Part shown: positions 34,946 to 43,396 of the stretch, one piece after another
Position numbering within the stretch: position 1 is the first letter of the stretch
Layout: each line of letters opens with the position of its first letter
Origin: CAWACP01 sp963780655
GTDB taxonomy: Bacteria > Acidobacteriota > Terriglobia > Bryobacterales > Bryobacteraceae
Direction of reading: 5' to 3'
NCBI GenBank assembly: GCA_963780655.1
Contig: CAWACP010000003.1
Coordinates: 1,364,001-1,428,000 of the forward strand
DNA length: 64,000 bases
Program-made: the position numbers and the translations under genes
The notes under the pieces: model-generated
Databases searched by the model: none
What the model was told of the DNA's origin: nothing
What the model saw: the letters and a program-made list of their open reading frames with translations, nothing else

Positions 34946-36363
34946 ACACGATGGCCGCATGGTACTCGGCGACTGCCACCGACACCGGCCTGCGCCGCAG
35001 CCGGAATGAGGATCGCGTCTATGCGGACGACGCCGCCGGGGTGTTTCTGGTGGTCGACGGAATGGGCGGCCACCCCGGAGGCGAGCGCGCCGCGGAGATC
35101 GCCATAAACGCCATACCGCGAGCACTGGAGATAGCCACTGGCGATGCGGGCGAGCGCATCCGCCGCGCTATTGCCGGCGCGAACAACGCCATCTACGAGT
35201 CGTCAAGCGAAGATGCCGAGTGCGGCGGCATGGCCTGTGTGCTGACGCTGGCCATAGTGGAGGGCGACCGCGTGACGCTCGGTCACGTGGGCGATTCGCG
35301 CCTCTATCTCGCCTGGAACGGCATCATGCGCAAGCTGACCACGGATCATTCGCCCGTGGGCGAGCAGGAGGACAACGGCGAGATCAGCGAGCGCGATGCA
35401 ATGCTTCACCCCCGCCGCAACGAGGTGTTTCGCGACGCCGGAACGGCCCCCCACGAACCCGACGACGAGGACTTCATCGAGGTGCGGTCTTTCCTGTTCC
35501 ATGCCGATGCCGCCATTCTGCTGTGCACCGACGGCCTGAGCGACGCCCTGACTACCGCGGAAATCAGCTCGATGATCGAGCGCTACGATGGCGACCCGGC
35601 GCGCACGGCGCAGATGCTGGTGGATGCCGCCAATGAAGCCGGAGGCAGCGACAACGTCAGCGTCGTCTTCGTGGCGGGCCCGGAGTTTATCGGGACCGCC
35701 TCGCCGCGGATGCTGGAGGCGAGGGCGCGTCATGCGGTGACCCGCATGCGCGAACGGCGCTGGGTTCGCCTGTGGCTGAGCCGTTTCCCCTGGCTGCTGG
35801 CCGGCATTGCCGCGGGAATGGCAAGCTGGGCCGCAGTGGAACGGCTGGCCCCGTCGCCCCATAAAATCATTCCGATTCAGGTGAGCGATCCCAAGGCACT
35901 ATCCAGAGCGCTGGCGCGCGCGCACCGGGGCGATACGGTGCAGTTGGGAGCGGGTCAATACACGGGACCGGTGACCGTGCGGGAAGGGGTCACGCTGGTG
36001 GGCCCGAAGAGCGGCGCCGCGATGATCGGCCAACAGGCCGGACCGGGGGGTCCGGCGCAGGCGGGGCGCCTGCCCCACTGGCAGAAGAGCGGAAACCTTA
36101 GGGGTGGATGTGGCCACAGTAATGGCCGTCAGGCAGTTCGGAACGTACCAGATCCTCCGCAAGATCGGCCGGAGCATGACCGACGTCTATCTTGCGCTCG
36201 ATGCGAGCGAACGCCGCGTTGTCCTCAAGATCGTCGAGCAGTCGCCGGATCCGCTTACGCAATCGGTGCTCGAAGCCGAGCGCCGCGGCGCCATCATCCA
36301 GCAGCAGCTTCACACCCTCGACCCACGCATTCCCGAGGTGTACGAATACGGCGAACAGGATAA
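34942..36363 (+). CDS. PP2C-type Ser/Thr phosphatase with membrane anchor; C-terminus probably altered
   Basis: The phosphatase domain (residues 1-255) has all metal-binding blocks: RSRNEDRVY, VVDGMGGHPGGERAA, GHVGDSRLYLA, LLCTDGLSDAL and GGSDNVSVVFV. A membrane helix follows (PWLLAGIAAGMASWAAVE, about 280-300), then an outer segment (DTVQLGAGQYTGPVTVREGVTLVGP) like the start of a beta-helix. From about residue 365 the frame runs through a palindromic repeat (36037-36073) and then out of frame through the first 240 bases of the kinase gene. The last 110 residues are therefore unlikely to be ancestral. It should reverse the kinase encoded next. Confidence 0.8.
   Translation: MNTMAAWYSATATDTGLRRSRNEDRVYADDAAGVFLVVDGMGGHPGGERAAEIAINAIPRALEIATGDAGERIRRAIAGANNAIYESSSEDAECGGMACVLTLAIVEGDRVTLGHVGDSRLYLAWNGIMRKLTTDHSPVGEQEDNGEISERDAMLHPRRNEVFRDAGTAPHEPDDEDFIEVRSFLFHADAAILLCTDGLSDALTTAEISSMIERYDGDPARTAQMLVDAANEAGGSDNVSVVFVAGPEFIGTASPRMLEARARHAVTRMRERRWVRLWLSRFPWLLAGIAAGMASWAAVERLAPSPHKIIPIQVSDPKALSRALARAHRGDTVQLGAGQYTGPVTVREGVTLVGPKSGAAMIGQQAGPGGPAQAGRLPHWQKSGNLRGGCGHSNGRQAVRNVPDPPQDRPEHDRRLSCARCERTPRCPQDRRAVAGSAYAIGARSRAPRRHHPAAASHPRPTHSRGVRIRRTG
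36037..36073. repeat. Double hairpin inside the 3' end of the phosphatase gene
   Basis: GCCGGACC and GGTCCGGC form an 8-bp stem around GGGG (36037-36056). GCAGGCG and CGCCTGC form a 7-bp stem around GGG (36057-36073). It resembles the GC-rich palindromes elsewhere in the window and marks the point where the PP2C sequence loses meaning. Confidence 0.6.
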
Positions 36364-37987
36364 CTGCTATTTCGTCGCCATGGAGTACTGCGAGGGCCGC
36401 AATCTGTTCGAGTTGCTGCGCATGGAAACGCGCCTCGATCCGCTGCGCGCCGCGCGTTACGCCGCCGAAGTGTGCAGCCAGCTCCACACGCTGCACTCGT
36501 TTCAGGCCGACATCGACGGGCGCAAGCGGGCTATCGTGCACGGCGACATCAAGCCGGCGAATATCCAGATTGCTGCGGGCGACCGCGCCAGGCTGCTGGA
36601 TTTCGGCATCGCCAAGACCATCACGCTCACTCGCAACCTCACCAGGCACGACCTCGGCAGCCCGGCGTACTGCTCGCCCGAGCGGCTGAAAAATGCGCAG
36701 GTGGACGCGCGCGCCGACTTGTGGGCGCTGGGCGTCACGCTTTACGAACTGGTAGCAGGGCTGCCGCCGTATCAGGCGCAGACCACGCGCAAGCTGGAGA
36801 ACCTGATCCAGTCGCGGCGGCCTCCGCGCGCGCTTCCCGGCGATTGCCCGCCGGCCCTGAAAGCGATCATAGGGAAGGCCATCGCGCCCGATCCGGTGCG
36901 CCGGTACGACAGCGCGACGGCGTTCGAAACCGATCTGCGCGCCTTCCTCGAGAAGCGCCGGACGGTGGCGGAAATGGACCGGCTGCCTTCATGGGACGCG
37001 AACGCCACCATCGAGAAGCGGCCTCCGACCCTGCCCTTGCGCCGGGATCGCCAGCAGAAACTCACGCACATTGTCCAGGAGGCCAACCGTACCATCTGGG
37101 CGCTCGCCGCCGGTCTGATCGCCGGGCTCATCGTGCTCATCCCGCCCGGCTATCTCTACCGCTTCTGGCACGAGAGCGCGCCACTCCGCGCCGGCCAGGA
37201 TTACGCGCAGCACTCGACCGCGGAGATGTCCTCCGACTGGCTGCTGTATAAAGGGCTGGAACAGCAGAACGCTTTTCTGCATGGCTTCTCGCCCATCGGT
37301 TGGGTAAAGGAGCCGCTGCGCGCGCGACTGATCTCCACCGCCGACGGCGTGATCGGAGATTACCGCAACACCTCCGACCGGGCGCCCGAGCACTTCGACT
37401 GGGAGAAGGCGCAGACCGCGCTGAAATACGCGCTCGAGCTGGATTCCGCGGATGCGCATGTCCGCAGCGAGGAAGCGTTGTCCGATGGCTATCTGGCTCT
37501 GGCGCATAACGCCGACTCGGCGAAGAAGAACTTCGAGCAGGCGGCGGAGTTCGACCGCAGGTCGCCCGATCCGCACCTGGCGCTCGCGCGCCTCTACGCC
37601 TACGCGGATCACAATGCCGGCCAGACCGTCGCCGAACTGCAGCAGGCCGAGAGACTGGGGTTCCATCCCGGTCCGCGCGAGACGGAGGAGGAGGGCGATG
37701 CGTACTTGTATCGCGGCCAGGAGGAGCTTCGGGAGGCGACGAAGCCCGGCCTGAGCGCCGACGACCGGGAGTGGTCGCTGGCGGCTTCGGAGCGCGATCT
37801 GGCGCGTGCGCGCGAGTTGTACGAACCGATTTCCGGGTTTTCCAACGTGAGCCGCAGCCTCGAGCAGCTACGGCACGATGATAATCTGCGCCGCATGTGG
37901 TTGAAGAGCATCGAAGATGCGCGCGCCGAAAGACGAGCGGCGGCGGCGCGGCCGAAGAAGACGCCGAGGCGAGGGAAATGGCGGTAA
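36122..37987 (+). CDS. Transmembrane Ser/Thr protein kinase with helical repeat domain
   Basis: About 621 residues from ATG 36122; GTG starts at 36104 and 36110 are alternatives. The kinase domain has VVLKIVE (Lys), IVHGDIKPANI, LDFGIAK and SPAYCSPERL. The glycine loop is degenerate (IGRSMTDVY) and HRD is HGD, so catalytic strength is uncertain. A membrane helix (TIWALAAGLIAGLIVLIPPGYLY) lies near residue 325. The outer part is TPR-like (WEKAQTALKYALELDSADAHVRSEEALSDGYLALAH). It overlaps the next gene by 10 bases and likely targets the SEDS-PBP and FHA proteins of the operon. Confidence 0.88.
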   Translation: MAVRQFGTYQILRKIGRSMTDVYLALDASERRVVLKIVEQSPDPLTQSVLEAERRGAIIQQQLHTLDPRIPEVYEYGEQDNCYFVAMEYCEGRNLFELLRMETRLDPLRAARYAAEVCSQLHTLHSFQADIDGRKRAIVHGDIKPANIQIAAGDRARLLDFGIAKTITLTRNLTRHDLGSPAYCSPERLKNAQVDARADLWALGVTLYELVAGLPPYQAQTTRKLENLIQSRRPPRALPGDCPPALKAIIGKAIAPDPVRRYDSATAFETDLRAFLEKRRTVAEMDRLPSWDANATIEKRPPTLPLRRDRQQKLTHIVQEANRTIWALAAGLIAGLIVLIPPGYLYRFWHESAPLRAGQDYAQHSTAEMSSDWLLYKGLEQQNAFLHGFSPIGWVKEPLRARLISTADGVIGDYRNTSDRAPEHFDWEKAQTALKYALELDSADAHVRSEEALSDGYLALAHNADSAKKNFEQAAEFDRRSPDPHLALARLYAYADHNAGQTVAELQQAERLGFHPGPRETEEEGDAYLYRGQEELREATKPGLSADDREWSLAASERDLARARELYEPISGFSNVSRSLEQLRHDDNLRRMWLKSIEDARAERRAAAARPKKTPRRGKWR

Positions 37988-40900
37988 CCAGGAGCTGGGA
38001 GCACAAGGTCGCTCTGGATATCGCGCATGTCGAGACCGCCGGGCGCGAAGAGGGCCGGCTTGGCTTCCGCTGGCTGATCGCGACGTCGCTGATGGCGGCC
38101 TGCGGGCTGGCGCTGGTGTACGCGACGAAGACGCAGGATTTCGCGAACGAGCAGACACAGCTCCATCGCGGCGAGTTGCTGAATCTGAATCGCTCGCCTG
38201 ACGCGGCGCAGCTTTTGCCGTTTCTGGAGGTATATCGCGATCCGGTGCAGCGGCAGGCGGTGGCCGACACGCTGACGGAGTATATACGGGCTCACACGCC
38301 TCTGCCGAATGTGGGCGCGCTGGCGCGTTTGCGCTTAGCCACTCCGCTCCCTGACGGTCGCGGCTCAGTAAGCAGACGTCTGCCGCTCTCCAGACTCAAG
38401 CCCATGATGATCGTGCGCACGCCGCACGAGTTCACCCGCGAATACCTGCTTTGGATGGGCGCGTATCTGGCCGCCTTCTGGATCACTCATCTGGCGTGGC
38501 GATGGCGGAGATTTCGCGGCGATCCGTCGCTGCTGCCCGCGTTGCAGCTCCTCAGCGCCATGGGGCTGATTCTGGCGGTCAGCCTGAAGGACCCGCTCCG
38601 CGATACGCTCGAGTTCAGCAAGTTCGCCTGGGGCGTGGCCTGCGGTTGTCTCATGCTGATGCTGCCGCTGCTGCGCGTCCTGTCGTACCGAGGTCTCGCG
38701 AAGCACATCTACACGCCGCTGCTGGCTTCCTTCGCCCTGTTCGCGCTGCTGCTGCGGTTCGGCTCCGGCCCGACAGGCAGCGACGCGAAGGTAAATCTCG
38801 GCCCGTTCCAGCCGGTGGAAGTGATCAAGATCCTGCTGGTGTTCTTCATGGCGGGCTATTTCGCGAAGCGCTGGGAATGGTTGCGCGAGCTGAGGGAGAA
38901 GCGCCTCCCGAAGTGGCTGGAGTGGGCGCATCTGCCGCGCTTCGCGCACGTGCTGCCGGTGATGTGCGCGGTGGCCTGCGGTCTGGCGGTGTTCTTCGTA
39001 CTGAAGGATCTGGGTCCGGCGCTGGTCACCGGCTTTCTGTTTCTGCTGATGTTCGCGGTGGCGCGCGGCAAAGCCGGACTGGCAACGTTCGGGCTGATCG
39101 TACTGGTGGCGGGCGTCACCATCGGATACCGCATGGGCGAGCCGCACGTGGTGGTGGAACGCATCCAGATGTGGCAGGCGCCCTGGGATAACGGCATTCG
39201 CGGCGGCGATCAGCTCGCGCATTCGCTGTGGGCGTTCGCCACCGGCGGCGCATGGGGATCGGGGCCAGGCTGGGGCGATCCGGGCATGATTCCGGCCGGG
39301 CACACGGACCTGGTGTTATCGGCGATCGGTGAAGAGTGGGGATTCATTGGCGTAGTCACGGTCGGCGTGCTCTTCGTGTTCCTGGTTTGGCGTGCGCTCC
39401 GCATCGCCCTGCGGGCGCGCGATGAGTACGCGTTCTTCCTGGCCACAGGCTTCGCGATTCTGATCACGCTGGAGATGCTGTTGATCTCGGGCGGCGTGCT
39501 GGGAGTGATTCCGCTCTCGGGCGTCGTGTCGCCGTTTCTGAGCGCCGGAAACACTGCCATGCTGGTGAATTTTTTCATCTTCGCCCTGATTCTTGGCGTC
39601 TCCGCGCGCAGCGACGCCGAGCCGAACCGAGCGATCACCGAAGCCTTTCGCCGCCCGGTGCGGTGGCTGGGCATCACTCTGGGAGCGGCCGCGTTCGTAC
39701 TGCTGGCCCGCGCCGCATCCATCCAGATTGTTCAGGCCGACGATCTGATTGCGCGCGACGCCATCGTGCCGCAGGAAGACGGCCAGAGAAGGCCCCAGCA
39801 CAATCCACGGCTGAACTCGCTCGCGCGCGAGCTGACGCGCGGTTCCATTTACGACCGCAGCGGCATTCCCCTCGCCACCAGCTCCTGGGATGAGTTGCTG
39901 CGGCACAAGCCGGACTACGAAAAGCTGGGCATATCGGTGGAGAGCGCCTGCGCGAAGCTGGATGGCCGCTACTATCCTTTTGGCGCGGCGATGGTTCACT
40001 TCCTGGGCGACGCGCGCACGGGCGAGAAATTCCACGCAACCAATGCGTCGCTGGTGGAGCACGATTCGAATGCCACGCTGCAGGGCTTCTCGGATTATCG
40101 CGAGCTGGCCGCGGTGGTGCGCTACCGGCATCAGCCGGGCAATCCCGCGTTTCGGCGGCTGCTGGCGCGCAATCGCAGCGTGCAGACCACCATCGACGCT
40201 CCGTTGCAGATGCGCGCCACCGATATCCTGAGCCGCCGGTTACAGGCTGCGCATCTGGAGCACGGGGCATTGGCCATCATGAACGTGCAATCGGGGGACG
40301 TGCTGGCATTGGTCAGCCTGCCGGCGCCGGGCGGCAACGGCGCATCCACGCCGGACGAGTTGCTTGACCGCGCGCGCTACGGTCTGTATCCGCCCGGATC
40401 GACGTTCAAGCTGGTGACGGCGATTGCCGCGCTGCGCCTCGATGCGGATAACACAAAAGCCACGTTCCACTGCACGCGTCTTGGTGACGGCCGCGCCGGC
40501 GTGGTGATCCCGGGCTGGAGGAAGCCCATCCGCGATGACGTCGGCGATGCGGCGCACGGAACGCTGCAGATGGCGCGGGCCATTCAGGTTTCCTGCAACG
40601 CATACTTCGCGCAGCTCGGCGTGCACCGCGTGGGCGCGCAGGCGCTGCACGACACCGCGGCGCTCATGGGCATCTCCACGGGTGAGATGCCGGAGCTGAA
40701 GAAGATGCTGCCGTTCGCCGCGTATGGCCAGGGTCCCGTTCTGATATCCCCGTTCAAGATGGCTCGGGTGGCCGCGACCATTGCCAACGGCGGCGCGATG
40801 CCCGAAGGGCGCTGGGTGATGGACCGGTCGAACGCGCGAACGATGACGCCGGCTCAGATTTTGTCGCCCGAATCCGCCGCGTTCCTGCAGAATGCGATGC

Positions 40901-41190
40901 GCATGGTGGTGACCGGCGGCACCGCGCGCCGAGCAATGGCCAAACTGGATATCGCAGTGGCTGGAAAAACCGGCACGGCGCAGATGGATGAAGGGCAGCC
41001 TCATTCGTGGTTCGCCGGATTCGCTCCGGCGGATGCGCCCGTGGCAGACCGGGTGGCGTTCGCGGTGGTGGTGGAGCATGGCGGCTACGGCGGTCAGTTG
41101 GCCGCGCCCATCGCGCGCGAGTTGGTGGAAGCGGCGCGCGATCTGAAGATCTTCCCGGCCCCGCAGGCGAACGGAGGGAAAGGTCCGTAG
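37978..41190 (+). CDS. Fused SEDS glycosyltransferase (RodA/FtsW) and class B penicillin-binding protein
   Basis: The 1070-residue protein starts at ATG 37978, overlapping the kinase stop; GAGGGAA lies upstream. It has one N-terminal helix and an outer loop (residues 50-150). A SEDS unit follows (about 150-555) with HTDLVLSAIGEEWGFIG (His442, Asp444) and SGVVSPFLSAGNTAMLVNFF. After a short cytoplasmic linker, a helix near 565 leads to a transpeptidase with RGSIYDRSGIPLA, STFK (Ser808, Lys811), SCN (872-874) and KTG (997-999). It should polymerise and crosslink peptidoglycan in one chain. Residues 122-133 are encoded by a family A palindrome. Confidence 0.9.
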   Translation: MAVTRSWEHKVALDIAHVETAGREEGRLGFRWLIATSLMAACGLALVYATKTQDFANEQTQLHRGELLNLNRSPDAAQLLPFLEVYRDPVQRQAVADTLTEYIRAHTPLPNVGALARLRLATPLPDGRGSVSRRLPLSRLKPMMIVRTPHEFTREYLLWMGAYLAAFWITHLAWRWRRFRGDPSLLPALQLLSAMGLILAVSLKDPLRDTLEFSKFAWGVACGCLMLMLPLLRVLSYRGLAKHIYTPLLASFALFALLLRFGSGPTGSDAKVNLGPFQPVEVIKILLVFFMAGYFAKRWEWLRELREKRLPKWLEWAHLPRFAHVLPVMCAVACGLAVFFVLKDLGPALVTGFLFLLMFAVARGKAGLATFGLIVLVAGVTIGYRMGEPHVVVERIQMWQAPWDNGIRGGDQLAHSLWAFATGGAWGSGPGWGDPGMIPAGHTDLVLSAIGEEWGFIGVVTVGVLFVFLVWRALRIALRARDEYAFFLATGFAILITLEMLLISGGVLGVIPLSGVVSPFLSAGNTAMLVNFFIFALILGVSARSDAEPNRAITEAFRRPVRWLGITLGAAAFVLLARAASIQIVQADDLIARDAIVPQEDGQRRPQHNPRLNSLARELTRGSIYDRSGIPLATSSWDELLRHKPDYEKLGISVESACAKLDGRYYPFGAAMVHFLGDARTGEKFHATNASLVEHDSNATLQGFSDYRELAAVVRYRHQPGNPAFRRLLARNRSVQTTIDAPLQMRATDILSRRLQAAHLEHGALAIMNVQSGDVLALVSLPAPGGNGASTPDELLDRARYGLYPPGSTFKLVTAIAALRLDADNTKATFHCTRLGDGRAGVVIPGWRKPIRDDVGDAAHGTLQMARAIQVSCNAYFAQLGVHRVGAQALHDTAALMGISTGEMPELKKMLPFAAYGQGPVLISPFKMARVAATIANGGAMPEGRWVMDRSNARTMTPAQILSPESAAFLQNAMRMVVTGGTARRAMAKLDIAVAGKTGTAQMDEGQPHSWFAGFAPADAPVADRVAFAVVVEHGGYGGQLAAPIARELVEAARDLKIFPAPQANGGKGP
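38341..38373. repeat. Family A palindromic repeat in frame inside the SEDS-PBP gene
   Basis: ACTCCGCTCCCTGACGGTCG followed by CGGCTCAGTAAGC matches the family A copies at 4267 and 19926 with only a few differences. It is read as TPLPDGRGSVSR without breaking the frame, in the extracytoplasmic loop between the first two membrane helices. Confidence 0.75.
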
Positions 41191-41283
41191 TGGCGCACGC
41201 TTCAGCGTGCTGGTGCGAGCTTCAGCTCGCGCTGCTCGGACTGTGGGCTGAAGCCCACAGCGGCACGCTGAAGCGTGCGCCAC
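41191..41283. repeat. Palindromic repeat family C, copy 2
   Basis: This starts at the first base after the SEDS-PBP stop and matches 33731-33823 at about 89 of 93 positions, including all four palindromic hairpins. It separates the fusion gene from the second FHA gene and may act as a terminator or mRNA stabiliser. The two copies bracket the core of the operon. Confidence 0.85.
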
Positions 41284-41304
41284 AGATTAATCTGAGGTGA
41301 AGCA

Positions 41305-42111
41305 TTGATCGACTGGATAGAGAAGCTGGGCCGTACGATTTTCGAAGCGCCTTTCGGCGGCGAGCAGCTCGTCAAAGACGCGCCGGGCATGGCCGAAGTA
41401 CGCCTTGCCATTCTGGACGAGGTCCGGACACGCACGCACCAGGTGGCCGGCCGCGAGGTGTTTCCGTACAACCTGGTGCGGCTACTGATTCGCGGCGTAA
41501 ACGACGAGCAGGCGGGCGTGTTTCAGGGATCGTTCTTCTCGCAACTGATGGAACAGGAGCTGAAGGCCGGCCTCACCAGGTTCAACTGCCGCTACCCGTC
41601 GGACCTGCGGATCGAGGTGCGCACCACGCCTCACCTGCCGGCGGCCGGCGAGCAATGGCTCACCGTCGAAACCGAATCGCGCGAGGAACCGGCGCCCGCC
41701 ACGGCGCCGAAGCGCACGGGACGTCTGGTGGTGGTACGCGGGACCGCCAACAAACAGGAGATCCTGCTCACCAAAGCGCGCACGAACATCGGCCGGCCAG
41801 TGGAAGTGCAGCGTGAAGACGGTCCATCGCGGCTGAACGACCTCGCGTTCCCGGCGGACAACGAGATCAACCGCAGCGTCTCGCGAGAGCATGCGCACGT
41901 GCTGTTTCACAAGCGAACCGGCGAGTATCGCATCTACAACGACCGCTGGTACAAGGGCGGCGCCGCCTGCGGCATCTGGATCATGCGCGACGGACTTAGC
42001 CAGGAGGTGCACCGAACCGCGCGCGGGGCTCGCCTCGAACCCGGCGACGAGATCCATCTCGGCCAGGCGCTGCTGCGCTTCCAGATGGACGGCCCGCTGC
42101 GCAAGGGCTAA
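41305..42111 (+). CDS. Second FHA-domain protein, DUF3662-like N-terminus
   Basis: The 268-residue protein starts at TTG 41305 with GAGGTGA nine bases upstream. The N-terminal part (LGRTIFEAPFGGEQLVK, REVFPYNLVRLLIRGVNDEQ) is similar in layout to the first FHA protein. The C-terminal FHA domain has NIGRPVE, SREHAHVLFHKRTGEYRIYND and GDEIHLGQALLRF. The loop usually reading NGT is replaced by KGGAACGIWIM. It probably binds a phosphorylated partner from the same operon, from which it is separated by the family C repeat. Confidence 0.78.
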   Translation: MIDWIEKLGRTIFEAPFGGEQLVKDAPGMAEVRLAILDEVRTRTHQVAGREVFPYNLVRLLIRGVNDEQAGVFQGSFFSQLMEQELKAGLTRFNCRYPSDLRIEVRTTPHLPAAGEQWLTVETESREEPAPATAPKRTGRLVVVRGTANKQEILLTKARTNIGRPVEVQREDGPSRLNDLAFPADNEINRSVSREHAHVLFHKRTGEYRIYNDRWYKGGAACGIWIMRDGLSQEVHRTARGARLEPGDEIHLGQALLRFQMDGPLRKG

Positions 42112-42191
42112 TGCACAGACTCAAGTGGGGCCAATCCAGAAGCTCACGAACTATTAAATAAAACCTTCTGCGGCGCGCGCCGGTAAAGCTA

Positions 42192-42746
42192 ATGGTGGGA
42201 CATGATGGGACGGCCGAGGCGGAACTCGAACAGTTCACCCGAGGCAATATCCAGGCTTTCGAGGCCTTGTTCCGTGACTACCAGCGCGAGGTCTATGGAT
42301 GGATCATTCGGATCGTACGCGATTCCGGCGCTGCGGAGGATCTTACGATCGAGACGTTCTGGCGCATCTATCGGGCCCGTACGCGGTTCGATCCCCGCCG
42401 ATCATTCGGCCCGTGGGCTCGCAGGATCGCCACTAACCTCGCCCTGGAGCATCTGAGCAGACACCGTACGGAGAAGCCGCTCGACGACGGCCTTTCCATG
42501 CGGGCCGCGGTCGCCCGAACGCCCGACCCCGCCGTTGGGGCCGATATCTGCGCAAAGGTGCTGGCCGCCCTCGATGAGTTGCCCGTGAAGCTCCGGGGCA
42601 CGGCCACGCTGGCCATGATCGAGGAGAGGCCTTACGCAGAGATCGCCGACGCGCTCGGCATTTCGACCAATGGCGTCAAATCGCGCGTCTTTCGCGCAGT
42701 CCGGCTGTTGAGGAAAAAGCTGGAGAAACGAGGAGTGTGTCCATGA
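42192..42746 (+). CDS. ECF RNA polymerase sigma factor
   Basis: The 184 residues hold region 2 (IQAFEALFRDYQREVYGWIIRIVRDSGAAEDLTIETFWRIY) and region 4 (MIEERPYAEIADALGISTNGVKSRVFRAVRLLRKKL). It starts a three-gene rightward operon with two small membrane proteins; the next gene overlaps its stop as ATGA. The downstream 72-residue protein lacks a zinc finger but is in the usual place of an anti-sigma factor. Confidence 0.88.
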   Translation: MVGHDGTAEAELEQFTRGNIQAFEALFRDYQREVYGWIIRIVRDSGAAEDLTIETFWRIYRARTRFDPRRSFGPWARRIATNLALEHLSRHRTEKPLDDGLSMRAAVARTPDPAVGADICAKVLAALDELPVKLRGTATLAMIEERPYAEIADALGISTNGVKSRVFRAVRLLRKKLEKRGVCP

Positions 42747-42961
42747 ATGAACGAGACGAAGCATTGAAAGAGCTGCTGCAGCGCGCCGCGCCTGGTCCGG
42801 CGGATCGCGAGCTCAGGCGCGATCTCTGGCCCGAGATGCGCAGGCGGCTCGATCGGCCTCCGGTCCATATTCCCCTGCTGGACCTGGCTCTGGCAGCTAC
42901 TCTCCTGCTGTGCCTGCTCTTGTTCCCGGAGACGATCCCCGCCGTGCTCTACCTGCTCTGA
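42743..42961 (+). CDS. Small membrane protein, possible anti-sigma factor
   Basis: The 72 residues start at an ATG overlapping the sigma stop. The N-terminal half is charged and helical (ALKELLQRAAPGPADRELRRDLWPEMRRRL). The C-terminal half is one membrane helix (LDLALAATLLLCLLLFPETIPAVLYLL). This is the layout of a minimal anti-sigma factor, but no zf-HC2 or other known domain is visible. The role is inferred from position only. Confidence 0.6.
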   Translation: MNERDEALKELLQRAAPGPADRELRRDLWPEMRRRLDRPPVHIPLLDLALAATLLLCLLLFPETIPAVLYLL

Positions 42962-42975
42962 AACGAGGTTATGTT

Positions 42976-43389
42976 ATGAGGAGCCACATCTATCTTCGTG
43001 CCTATATGGCCGGCGTGACCGCGCCCACCGTGATTGTTGTCTTCATGCTGGCCTGCTTTGTCGTGTTGCGTTTCGGCTACAACGTGCCCATCCCGATCGA
43101 GCGCTTCCTGGTGTTTCCGCTGGCCATCGTACCGGGACTCTGGGGGTTGTGGAACATGCTGTACATCGTGGTGCGCAGGCATCGCCGCATCCCGCTTGGC
43201 GTGCATGGCGCGCTGGTTCCGCTCATCGCCGGCCCGCTCGCGTTCGGCAACGCGTACCTGGCTGGCTTCGCCGTCCCACGCTTCGGCCTGGCCCTCTTCC
43301 CGGTCGGCGTTGCCGTCGCAATGCTCGCCTATTATCTGGCGTGGAAATACCTGGTTGGCTTCTTCAACCGTGTGCTGGAAATCGGTTAG
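42976..43389 (+). CDS. Four-helix membrane protein, unknown function
   Basis: From ATG 42976, with GAGG seven bases upstream, it encodes 137 residues. There are about four hydrophobic helices and a basic cytoplasmic loop (VVRRHRRIPLGVHG). I do not recognise the family. It lies 14 bases after the small putative anti-sigma gene and is probably in the same operon. Confidence 0.7.
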   Translation: MRSHIYLRAYMAGVTAPTVIVVFMLACFVVLRFGYNVPIPIERFLVFPLAIVPGLWGLWNMLYIVVRRHRRIPLGVHGALVPLIAGPLAFGNAYLAGFAVPRFGLALFPVGVAVAMLAYYLAWKYLVGFFNRVLEIG

Positions 43390-43396
43390 TGGCCGA

